Shown piece after piece: positions 26,043 through 33,274 of a stretch of DNA of 64,000 bases (the first letter of the stretch is position 1; the number at the start of each line of letters is the position of its first letter). A program made the position numbers and the translations under genes. Below the pieces are notes generated by a model. That model saw only the letters and a list, made by a program, of their open reading frames with translations, searched no databases and was not told the origin of the DNA. Origin of the DNA: Anaerozeibacter quisquiliarum (GTDB taxonomy: Bacteria > Bacillota > Clostridia > Christensenellales > Aristaeellaceae); the NCBI GenBank assembly GCA_051162045.1, contig JBISDI010000010.1; one strand, 5' to 3'.

Positions 26043-26674
26043 CGGAGATGAAACGATGGGTGGCCTTGGGACTTTTGCTCATGACGGTGCTCTCGCTCGG
26101 CGGCTGCGGCAGCCAGCCGACCAAGAAGGCCGATGAGATTCCGTACCCCGAGGTGACCCTCGAACTCAAGGACGGACATGTGATGCGCATGGTGCTCTAC
26201 CCCGAGATCGCACCCAACACGGTGGCCAACTTCGTGAACCTGATCGAGCAGGGCTTCTACAACGACCTGACCTTCCACCGGGTAATCAGCACGTTCATGA
26301 TCCAGGGCGGCGATCCGCTGGGCAACGGCACCGGCGGGCCCGACTATACGATCAAGGGCGAGTTCAAGAACAACGGTTTTGAAGGCAACGACCTGAGCCA
26401 CACGCGGGGCGTGGTGTCGATGGCGCGCGCGACCGACCCCAATTCGGCGGGCAGCCAGTTCTTTATCATGCACGGCGACTATACCAAGCTCGACGGCGAC
26501 TACGCGGCGTTCGGCAAGCTGGTCGGCGACGACAGTTACGCCACGCTCGACATGATCGCGAACACGCAGACCGACCCGCTCGACAAGCCGCTCGTGGAGT
26601 ACAAGATCGCGAAGATGACCGTGGATACGAAGGGCTACAAGTACACCGTGGTGAAGAATGAAGAAGTGGCCTGA
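26039..26674 (+). CDS. Cyclophilin-type peptidyl-prolyl isomerase lipoprotein
   Basis: 211 residues with a lipoprotein signal (LSLGGC, lipid-attached Cys near residue 25) followed by a full cyclophilin domain: NFVNLIEQGFYNDLTFHRVI, FMIQGGDP and GSQFFIMHGD. It is expected to fold proteins outside the membrane. The ATG at 26039 overlaps the hemZ stop and follows AAGGAGGAG. A paralogue without signal peptide lies next, separated by a palindromic element whose left arm includes this gene's stop codon. Confidence 0.94.
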   Translation: MTEMKRWVALGLLLMTVLSLGGCGSQPTKKADEIPYPEVTLELKDGHVMRMVLYPEIAPNTVANFVNLIEQGFYNDLTFHRVISTFMIQGGDPLGNGTGGPDYTIKGEFKNNGFEGNDLSHTRGVVSMARATDPNSAGSQFFIMHGDYTKLDGDYAAFGKLVGDDSYATLDMIANTQTDPLDKPLVEYKIAKMTVDTKGYKYTVVKNEEVA

Positions 26675-26826
26675 CGACCGCGGCAGCCGCGGATTCCTGC
26701 GGATCTTTTTCCGCCCGGCCGCGTCGCCTTCTGCTTGACGCAGCGCCGCTACGCCTGCGCCTCGGCTCCTTGCCGGACGAACAGATTTCTCGCAATCTTT
26801 CACGAATGCTGTGGTCGCCAGGCCAC
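26666..26826. repeat. Palindromic element, family member D
   Basis: Outer arms 26666-26679 (GTGGCCTGACGACC) and 26813-26826 (GGTCGCCAGGCCAC) pair with one mismatch. The interior contains GCGGATCTTTTTCCGCCCG, GCTTGACGCAGCGCCGCTACG and GCCGGACGAACAGATTT, each matching parts of the 13314 and 45515 elements. It starts within the last codons of the lipoprotein gene and ends 25 bases before the next start. Confidence 0.65.
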
Positions 26827-26851
26827 TGCCATCATAAGGAGGGCATCTTAT

Positions 26852-27364
26852 ATGAACCCCATCGTGACCATCGAAATGGCGTGCGGCGATGTGATTAAGG
26901 CCGAGCTGTTCCCCGAGATCGCGCCCAACTCGGTCGCCAACTTCGTCAGCCTGATTCAGCAGGGCTTCTACGACGGGCTGATCTTCCACCGCGTGATCCC
27001 CGGCTTCATGATCCAGGGCGGCGACCCGACCGGCACCGGCATGGGCGGGCCGGGCTACTCGATCGCGGGCGAGTTCCGTCAAAACGGCTTCCCCAACGCG
27101 CTCAAGCACGCGCGCGGCGTGCTGTCGATGGCGCGCAGCATGATGCCCGACTCGGCGGGCAGTCAGTTCTTCATCATGCACGGCGACAGCCCCCACCTGG
27201 ACGGGGCCTACGCCGCGTTCGGTCAGGTCACCTCGGGGATGGAGGCGGTCGACCGCATCGCGCATACCCCGACCGGCGCGCAGGACCGCCCGAAGGCCGA
27301 GCAGCGCATGAAGAAGGTGACCGTTGATACCTTCGGCAAGACCTACCCGGTGAAAAAGGTGTAG
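26852..27364 (+). CDS. Cyclophilin-type peptidyl-prolyl isomerase, cytosolic
   Basis: 170 residues from the ATG after TAAGGAGGG. The cyclophilin core has NFVSLIQQGFYDGLIFHRVIPGFMIQGGDP and GSQFFIMHGDSPHLDGAYAAFG; catalytic Arg (HRV), Phe and Gln positions are conserved. There is no signal peptide. High similarity to the preceding lipoprotein indicates a tandem duplication in which one copy gained or lost the export signal. It ends 3 bases before dnaX. Confidence 0.95.
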   Translation: MNPIVTIEMACGDVIKAELFPEIAPNSVANFVSLIQQGFYDGLIFHRVIPGFMIQGGDPTGTGMGGPGYSIAGEFRQNGFPNALKHARGVLSMARSMMPDSAGSQFFIMHGDSPHLDGAYAAFGQVTSGMEAVDRIAHTPTGAQDRPKAEQRMKKVTVDTFGKTYPVKKV

Positions 27365-27367
27365 GCC

Positions 27368-29002
27368 ATGGCGTATCAGGCGTTGTACCGCGCCTGGAGG
27401 CCCGGGCGCTTTGCCGACGTGGTGGGCCAGGAGCCCATCGTCACCACGCTGATCCGCCAGATCGAGACCGGACGCGTGGCGCATGCCTACCTGTTCTGCG
27501 GCAGCCGCGGCACCGGCAAGACCACGACCGCCAAGGTGTTCGCGCGCGCGATCAACTGCGCGAGCCCTGCGGGCGGCGAGGCCTGCGGCGCGTGCGAGGC
27601 CTGCGCGGAACTATCAAAAGAGAACAACATGGACGTGGTTGAGATCGACGCCGCTTCGAACAACGGCGTCGACGAGATCCGCGCGCTCCGTGAAAAGGTG
27701 GTCTACCCGCCGAGCGTGGGCCGCTACAAGGTGTACATCATCGACGAGGTGCATATGCTCTCGACCGGCGCGTTCAACGCGCTGCTCAAGACGCTCGAGG
27801 AGCCGCCCGAACACGCGGTATTCATCCTGGCGACCACCGAGCCTCAAAAACTGCCCGCCACGGTCCTGTCGCGCTGCCAGCGCTACGACTTTAAGCGCAT
27901 TCCGGCCAGGCTGATCGTCGGACGGCTGCGCACGGTGGCCGATGCCGCCGGGGCCGAGGCGGAAGAGGCGGCGCTTGCCGACATCGCGCGCGCCGCCGAG
28001 GGCGGCATGCGCGACGCGCTGTCGCTGCTGGACATGTGCCTGTCCTACGGCGCGGGCAAGGTGACCGCAGAACTGGTGCGGGGCGTGCTGGGCGCGTCCG
28101 ACCGCACGTTCCTGTTCGACTTCGCGGGCGCGCTGACCCGAGGCGACGCGGCGCGCGCGCTGCTGCTGATCGACCGGCTGATCGCCGACGGGCGCGACCC
28201 GGCGGTGTTCGCGCGCGAGGTAGTCGCGCACATGCGCGCGCTGCTGCTTGCGCAGATCGTCAAAGCGGAGCTGGCCGAGCTGCTGGAGTTGGCCGAGGAG
28301 GACGCGGTGCGCTACCGCGAGCAGGCGAAGGAGCCGCCCCGCGAGGCGTTGATGCGGATGATGCGGCTGTTCATGGACGCCGAGAGCGACATGAAGTGGG
28401 CGGCGCAGCCCCGGAGCGTGCTGGAGCTGTGCGCCGTGCGCGCCTGCCACCCCGAGCGCGAACCAGGGGATACGGCGCTGATCGAGCGGATCGCCAAGCT
28501 GGAAGCCGCGCTGGCGAGCGGGATGCAGGCGCAAGCCCAACCGGCGCGCGAACCTGCGCCGGACGCGCCCAAGCCCAAGGAAAAACCGAAGCCTGCGCGC
28601 GCGCCCGAACCGGCGGCGAAGGCTGTGACCGCCGTCCCCGAGGCCGAGGGCGCGGCGCAGTGGACCGCGGCGCGCTCATTGGTGGAGGAGCGCGCCAAGG
28701 CCAGCTTCCCGCTGATCCGCGAGGCGGCGTTCAAGGGCCTAGAAGGCGACGCGGCCGTGCTGGAGCTGCCGCGCACGCGCAAGATGTACCGCGCCATACT
28801 CGACAAGGACGCGATGCGCGCGCCGATCGAGCAGGCGCTGAGCGAAGCCTTCGGCCGGCCGATGGCGCTCAAGGTGACCGTCGAGGGCGACCGCGCGTCG
28901 GGCGCCCAACCGCCGGTCGTACCGCCGCAGGGCAGGGAAAACCTCCGGCACTTCGCCGACCTGTTCGGCCGGGAGAACCTCGTCATTCTGGATGACGAAT
29001 AG
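27368..29002 (+). CDS. dnaX: DNA polymerase III subunit gamma/tau
   Basis: 544 residues. The P-loop GSRGTGKT (45-52), the zinc-binding cysteines in INCASPAGGEACGACEAC, the DEVHMLS Walker B and the SRC segment (LSRCQRYDF) identify the clamp-loader ATPase. A variable Pro/Ala-rich linker (about 385-430) leads to the tau-type C-terminal region. The yaaK and recR genes that usually follow dnaX in Clostridia are missing; asnS follows instead with its own promoter. Confidence 0.97.
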   Translation: MAYQALYRAWRPGRFADVVGQEPIVTTLIRQIETGRVAHAYLFCGSRGTGKTTTAKVFARAINCASPAGGEACGACEACAELSKENNMDVVEIDAASNNGVDEIRALREKVVYPPSVGRYKVYIIDEVHMLSTGAFNALLKTLEEPPEHAVFILATTEPQKLPATVLSRCQRYDFKRIPARLIVGRLRTVADAAGAEAEEAALADIARAAEGGMRDALSLLDMCLSYGAGKVTAELVRGVLGASDRTFLFDFAGALTRGDAARALLLIDRLIADGRDPAVFAREVVAHMRALLLAQIVKAELAELLELAEEDAVRYREQAKEPPREALMRMMRLFMDAESDMKWAAQPRSVLELCAVRACHPEREPGDTALIERIAKLEAALASGMQAQAQPAREPAPDAPKPKEKPKPARAPEPAAKAVTAVPEAEGAAQWTAARSLVEERAKASFPLIREAAFKGLEGDAAVLELPRTRKMYRAILDKDAMRAPIEQALSEAFGRPMALKVTVEGDRASGAQPPVVPPQGRENLRHFADLFGRENLVILDDE

Positions 29003-29023
29003 CGCTACGTAACGCGAATGTGC

Positions 29024-29053
29024 TTTACAGCGCGCGTAACCCCGGCGTATACT
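29024..29053 (+). promoter_or_regulatory. Promoter of asnS
   Basis: TTTACA (29024-29029), 18-base spacer, TATACT (29048-29053), then GAAGGAG and the asnS ATG at 29087. Confidence 0.55.
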
Positions 29054-29086
29054 ATAGCAATTACCGTTGAGAAGGAGTTGTTATCC

Positions 29087-30484
29087 ATGGCCGATGTCCT
29101 CGTACGCGATCTGTACCGCGAAGTGCCGACCGGCGATCTGCCGGGCGTGACCGTGAAGGGCTGGGTGCGCACCGCGCGCGAAAGCAAGAATTTCGCGTTC
29201 ATCGAGCTCAACGACGGCAGCTGCTTCAGGAATTTGCAGATCGTACTCGAGGAAGTAGCTTTGCCCGGCTACCGCGAGCTGCTGCGCGAGGTGGGCGTGG
29301 GCGCGGCGATCGGCGTTTCCGGTACGCTGATCGCGACGCCCGACATGCCCCAGCCGTTCGAGCTCAAGGCGACGGAGCTTACGCTGATCGGCGTAAGTCC
29401 CAGCGACTACCCGCTGCAAAAGAAGCGCCACACGCTCGAGTACCTGCGCACGATCCAGCACCTGCGCCCGCGCGCCAACCTGTTCCAGTGCGCGTTCCGC
29501 ATACGCTCGATCGCGGCGCAGGCGATTCACCGCTTCATGCACGAGCGCGGCTTCGTCTATGCCCACACCCCGATCCTGACCGGCTCCGACTGCGAGGGCG
29601 CGGGCGAGATGTTCTCGGTCACCACGCTCGACCTCGACAAGGTGCCCAAGACAGCGGACGGAGAGGTCGATTACGACGCCGACTTCTTCGGCAAGCGCGT
29701 GGCGCTGACGGTGTCGGGCCAGCTCAACGCCGAGGCGCTGGCGCTGGCGTTCCGCAATGTGTACACCTTCGGGCCCACGTTCCGCGCCGAGAACAGCTAC
29801 ACCGCGCGCCATGCCGCCGAGTTCTGGATGATGGAGCCCGAGATGGCCTTCGCCACGCTCAAGGAGGACATGGATCTGCAGGAGGACCTGGTCAAGTACC
29901 TGATCGACGCCGTGCTTTGCGAGGCCCCCGAGGAGATGAAGTTCCTGAACGGCTTTGTCGACAAGGGCCTGATCGAGCGGCTGACGCAGGTGCGCGACGC
30001 CGAGTTCGCGCGCGTCGGTTACACCGATGCCATTGAAATCCTCAAGGCTTCGGGCGTGGCGTTCGAGTATCCGGTCAGCTGGGGCTGCGATTTGCAGACC
30101 GAGCACGAGCGCTATCTGAGCGAGCAGCACTTTGGCCGGCCGGTGTTCGTAACCGACTATCCCAAGGCGATCAAGGCGTTCTACATGCGCCTGAACGACG
30201 ACGGCAAGACCGTGGCCGCGGCCGACCTGCTGGTGCCCGGCGTGGGCGAGCTGTGCGGCGGCAGCCAGAGGGAAGACCGGCTGGACGTGCTGGAAGCGCG
30301 CATCCGGGAGATGGGCATGGAGCCCGAGAGCTACTGGTGGTACCTCGACCTGCGCAAGTACGGCTCCTGTCCGCACGCCGGCTTCGGCATGGGCTTCGAG
30401 CGGCTGATCATGTACCTGACCGGTATTGCCAACATCCGCGACGTGCTGCCTTTCCCGCGCACCACGCGCAGCGCAGATTTTTAG
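29087..30484 (+). CDS. asnS: Asparaginyl-tRNA synthetase
   Basis: 465 residues, the normal length. The N-terminal OB fold (VTVKGWVRTARESKNFAFIELNDG) precedes a class II core with motif 2 (TFRAENSYTARHAAEFWMMEPE) and motif 3 (GFGMGFERLIMYLTG). It charges tRNA-Asn. The ATG at 29087 follows GAAGGAG; the longer frame from 29018 overlaps the promoter. The next gene is separated by a riboswitch. Confidence 0.97.
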   Translation: MADVLVRDLYREVPTGDLPGVTVKGWVRTARESKNFAFIELNDGSCFRNLQIVLEEVALPGYRELLREVGVGAAIGVSGTLIATPDMPQPFELKATELTLIGVSPSDYPLQKKRHTLEYLRTIQHLRPRANLFQCAFRIRSIAAQAIHRFMHERGFVYAHTPILTGSDCEGAGEMFSVTTLDLDKVPKTADGEVDYDADFFGKRVALTVSGQLNAEALALAFRNVYTFGPTFRAENSYTARHAAEFWMMEPEMAFATLKEDMDLQEDLVKYLIDAVLCEAPEEMKFLNGFVDKGLIERLTQVRDAEFARVGYTDAIEILKASGVAFEYPVSWGCDLQTEHERYLSEQHFGRPVFVTDYPKAIKAFYMRLNDDGKTVAAADLLVPGVGELCGGSQREDRLDVLEARIREMGMEPESYWWYLDLRKYGSCPHAGFGMGFERLIMYLTGIANIRDVLPFPRTTRSADF

Positions 30485-30506
30485 GGGAGACCACAGCCGC
30501 ATAACC

Positions 30507-30544
30507 GACAGTTCGCAGCCCTCCTGTCGTTAAACAAAACCAGG
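30507..30544 (+). promoter_or_regulatory. preQ1-I riboswitch
   Basis: P1 arms GACAG (30507-30511) and CTGTC (30524-30528) enclose TTCGCAG-CCCTC. A tail GTTAAACAAAACCAGG (30529-30544) supplies the A-rich strand and pseudoknot partner. The loop TCGCAG and tail closely follow the well-studied Thermoanaerobacter preQ1-I aptamer as I recall it. It precedes two hairpin terminators and the queT gene, the expected target. Base pairing is read directly; function is inferred from family. Confidence 0.85.
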
Positions 30545-30567
30545 TTTGCCGTGGCGACACGGTATGT

Positions 30568-30596
30568 CGGGGCGCTTCACCAGCGCCCCGATTTTT
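30568..30596 (+). terminator. Terminator hairpin of the riboswitch
   Basis: Arms 30568-30575 (CGGGGCGC) and 30583-30590, loop TTCACCA, then ATTTTT. It probably forms the off state of the preQ1 switch. The 23 bases between aptamer and hairpin contain a GACA..TGTC pairing that could link them. Confidence 0.8.
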
Positions 30597-30628
30597 GAGG
30601 GCGGCGTGTGCCGCCCTCGTAATTTTTA
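30597..30628 (+). terminator. Second hairpin before queT
   Basis: Arms 30597-30605 (GAGGGCGGC) and 30610-30618 with a GTGT loop, followed by GTAATTTTTA, directly upstream of the GAAGGAAGG ribosome site. It may be a second terminator or an RNA that hides the ribosome site region. Confidence 0.65.
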
Positions 30629-30646
30629 GAGAAGGAAGGAATCTCC

Positions 30647-31132
30647 ATGGACATGAAATCGTTCTTTACCCCCCGCATGCTCACTCAGGCCGCGGTGATC
30701 GCGGCCATCTACGCGGCGGTCGCGTTGCTGCTCGCGCCGATCTCGGGCTTTCAGGGCAATTTCCAGCTGCGCGTGTCCGAAGCGCTTACGATCCTGCCGG
30801 TGCTCACGCCGGCCGCGGTGCCGGGGCTGTTCGTCGGCTGCCTGACCGCCAACCTGCTGGGCGGCGCGACCGCGCTCGACGTCATCTTCGGCTCGCTTGC
30901 CACGCTGATCGCGGCGCTGCTGACCCGCCGGCTGCGCGCGCGGCCAGTGCTTGCCGCGCTGCCGCCGGTCGCCGTCAACATGCTGGTGGTGGGCCTCGTG
31001 CTCTCGCTGTCCTACAACACCCCGTTCCTGCTCAACGCCATGTGGGTGGGGCTGGGGCAACTGGGCGCGTGCTACGCGCTGGGCCTGCCGCTGCTGTGGG
31101 CGCTCAGGAAGGTCGATTTCCCCAAGATATAA
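30647..31132 (+). CDS. queT: QueT family queuosine-precursor transporter
   Basis: 161 residues with about five membrane helices; family features are QLRVSEALTILPVLTPAAVPGLFVGCLTANLLGG near the N-terminal third. QueT proteins are predicted S components of ECF transporters for queuosine precursors, and the preQ1-I riboswitch directly upstream supports this. The ATG follows GAAGGAAGGA. Monocistronic; a new promoter for the next gene begins 38 bases after the stop. Confidence 0.93.
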   Translation: MDMKSFFTPRMLTQAAVIAAIYAAVALLLAPISGFQGNFQLRVSEALTILPVLTPAAVPGLFVGCLTANLLGGATALDVIFGSLATLIAALLTRRLRARPVLAALPPVAVNMLVVGLVLSLSYNTPFLLNAMWVGLGQLGACYALGLPLLWALRKVDFPKI

Positions 31133-31169
31133 CATTTGTAATATTTACGGCTGAATATTTAGAAAGGGC

Positions 31170-31198
31170 TTGATATTGAAATAGTTTTGTAATATAAT
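31170..31198 (+). promoter_or_regulatory. Promoter of the exported wall-binding protein
   Basis: -35 TTGATA (31170-31175), 17-base spacer, -10 TATAAT (31193-31198). The -10 overlaps the first in-frame ATG (31197), which therefore cannot be the translation start. Confidence 0.85.
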
Positions 31199-31235
31199 GG
31201 CGTTGGTGAACCAATACGAGGCGGAGGTATGGATC

Positions 31236-32180
31236 GTGCGCATTCGTAATCCATTCATCCAACGGATCAAGGCGGCGTGCGCCTGTGTGTGCGCGTTGAT
31301 GATGCTGTGCGCCGGGATGCCGGCGCTGGCCTCAGTCACGGCGCTGCTCAAGGCGGACGCCAAGATATATGCCAAGGCCGACAAGCGGAGCAAGGCGCTA
31401 AAGACGGTGCGCAAGGGCGGCAAGGTCAGCGTTGCCGGAACCAAGGGCAAGTGGGCGCGGCTGGTCGGCGGCGGCTACATCGCCAAGGACAAACTGGCAA
31501 AGACCGGCGCGAAGCACGAAAAGACGCCGGCCAGCCGGGGGAAGAAGCAAAAACCGCAAAAGAAATCGCCGAAGAACAACTGTCTGCGTATGCAGAAGCG
31601 GCTGGCCGCAAAGGGATACTTGAAGGCCTCGTCCGCGACCGGCAGCATGAACGCAGCCACCGAGAAGGCCATCCGCGTGTTTCAAATGATAAACGCTCTG
31701 TCCGTCAGCGGCAAGGCCAATGCATCCACGGTTCGGAAGATCTTTTCGAAGGGCGCGCGCAAGATGCCCAAGGTGTCGGACGCCGCCTGGGGCCGCAGCG
31801 GCATCGAATGGGCGTTCCGCCGGCGCGGGACGGCCAGGATCGTCGATCTCACGACGGGCAAGCGCATCAACATCCGGCGCGTGGGCGGGCACAACCACCT
31901 GGACGTCGAACCCAAGACCGCCGGCGACACCGCGCGGCTCAAGAAGGTTTACGGCGGGGCCTGGTCGTGGGACAGCCGACCGATCCTGCTGGTCGCGCGC
32001 GGGCGCTACTACGCCGCCGCGATGAACGGCATGCCGCACGGGGCCGAGATCAGCAAGACCAACAACTTCAACGGCCAGTTCTGCATCCACCTCAAGGGCA
32101 GCATCACCCACGGCACCGAGCGCGGCAACCCGCAGCATCAGGTCAATGTGGACAAGGTCAGTCGGTATTTCAACGGCTAA
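31236..32180 (+). CDS. Exported SH3/peptidoglycan-binding protein with conserved C-terminal domain
   Basis: 314 residues from a GTG after GGAGGT. A signal peptide (to about MPALAS) is followed by an SH3-like segment (LLKADAKIYAKADKRSKALKTV), a Lys-rich linker, a PG_binding_1-like module (CLRMQKRLAAKGYL..) and a C-terminal domain of about 120 residues with HNHLDVEP, MPHGAEI and FCIHLKGSITHGTERGNPQHQ. The His-rich C-terminal motif recalls catalytic wall domains such as L,D-transpeptidases, but no SHGCIR motif is present. Activity is unknown. Its stop overlaps the convergent recF stop by 4 bases. Confidence 0.78.
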   Translation: MRIRNPFIQRIKAACACVCALMMLCAGMPALASVTALLKADAKIYAKADKRSKALKTVRKGGKVSVAGTKGKWARLVGGGYIAKDKLAKTGAKHEKTPASRGKKQKPQKKSPKNNCLRMQKRLAAKGYLKASSATGSMNAATEKAIRVFQMINALSVSGKANASTVRKIFSKGARKMPKVSDAAWGRSGIEWAFRRRGTARIVDLTTGKRINIRRVGGHNHLDVEPKTAGDTARLKKVYGGAWSWDSRPILLVARGRYYAAAMNGMPHGAEISKTNNFNGQFCIHLKGSITHGTERGNPQHQVNVDKVSRYFNG

Positions 32181-33274
32181 TCGCAGATCGTTCCATGCTC
32201 AATTTTCAGCAGTTCCGAAACCTCCGCTCCGGCCAGGTCCGCAGGGTCGGTGCAGGTAATCAGCGTTTGCACGTCGCCGAGCGCGTGCAGCAGTTGCCGG
32301 CGGCGCGAAGGGTCGAGCTCGCTGAGCACGTCGTCGAGCATCAAGATCGGGTGCTCGCCGGTTTCCTCGTGCATGACCTTAAGCTCCGCCAATTTGAGCG
32401 ACAGCGCGCAGGAGCGCTGCTGGCCCTGTGAGCCGAAGGCGCGCGCATCCACAGCGTTCAGCGTGAGCGCGAGGTCGTCTCGGTGGGGGCCGACCGAGGT
32501 AATGCCGCGCGCCAAATCCGATGCGCGCGCGCGGTCGAACGCGATGTAGAGCGCCTGCGCAAGCGCCGCGCCCGACTCGTCCGAACCGATCGAACAGGCA
32601 TAGCGCACGTCCAACGCCTCCCGGCCGCCCGACAGCCCGGCATGCACGCGCCCGGCGTGCGCGGCCAGCTTTTCGACGAACGCGCGCCGGTACTCGATGA
32701 TCGACGCGCCCGAAGACGCCAGCTGCTCGTCCCAGCTGGGCAGGGTTTTGAGCAGCGACTCATCTTTGAATGCGTCGCGCAGCAGCCGCCCGCGCTGGGT
32801 CAGCGCGCGCTGGTAGCGTTGCAGCGCGTAATAGTAGGCCGGGCGGATTTGCGACAGTTCCATGTCGATGAAGCGCCGCCGCTCGGCCGGGCCCGCCTTG
32901 ACCAGCGCCAGGTCCTCGGGCGAGAACAGCACGCCGCACACATGCCCCATCAGCTCGCCCGAGCGAGCGATTGCCGTGCCGTTGACCTTCACCTGCTTGC
33001 GCGCGGCCTCGGGCAGGGTGATCTCGACCTCGTGGCTGCCGTCGCCCTGCTGGGTTACGACCGTAACGCGCGTGAGCGGCTGGCCCCAGCGGATCAGATC
33101 GCGGTCGCGCGCTGTGCGGTGCGAGCGCCCGGTGCAGCACAGGTACAGCGCTTCGAGCAGCGCGGTCTTGCCCTGCGCGTTGTCGCCGGTGAGCGCGGTG
33201 ATGCCCGCGGCCGGGCTGAGCTCGGCGCGGGCGTAGTTGCGAAAATCATGCAGTTTAAGATGGAGAGCTTTCAT
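32177..33274 (-). CDS. recF: DNA replication and repair protein RecF
   Basis: 365 residues. P-loop GDNAQGKT at 30-37, N-terminal LKLHDFRNYARAEL, and the ABC-type signature/Walker B pair SQGQQRSCALSLKLAEL and MLDDVLSELD are all present. RecF loads RecA at ssDNA gaps. The ATG overlaps the typA stop by one base (TAATG). recF usually lies with dnaA-dnaN; here it is behind typA and prfC. Confidence 0.96.
   Translation of the reverse strand: MKALHLKLHDFRNYARAELSPAAGITALTGDNAQGKTALLEALYLCCTGRSHRTARDRDLIRWGQPLTRVTVVTQQGDGSHEVEITLPEAARKQVKVNGTAIARSGELMGHVCGVLFSPEDLALVKAGPAERRRFIDMELSQIRPAYYYALQRYQRALTQRGRLLRDAFKDESLLKTLPSWDEQLASSGASIIEYRRAFVEKLAAHAGRVHAGLSGGREALDVRYACSIGSDESGAALAQALYIAFDRARASDLARGITSVGPHRDDLALTLNAVDARAFGSQGQQRSCALSLKLAELKVMHEETGEHPILMLDDVLSELDPSRRRQLLHALGDVQTLITCTDPADLAGAEVSELLKIEHGTICD

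Noticed and set aside
31197..31235. ATG at 31197 as the start of the exported wall-binding protein
   Set aside because: It lies inside the -10 box of the gene's own promoter; the GTG at 31236 has a ribosome site and leads into the signal peptide.
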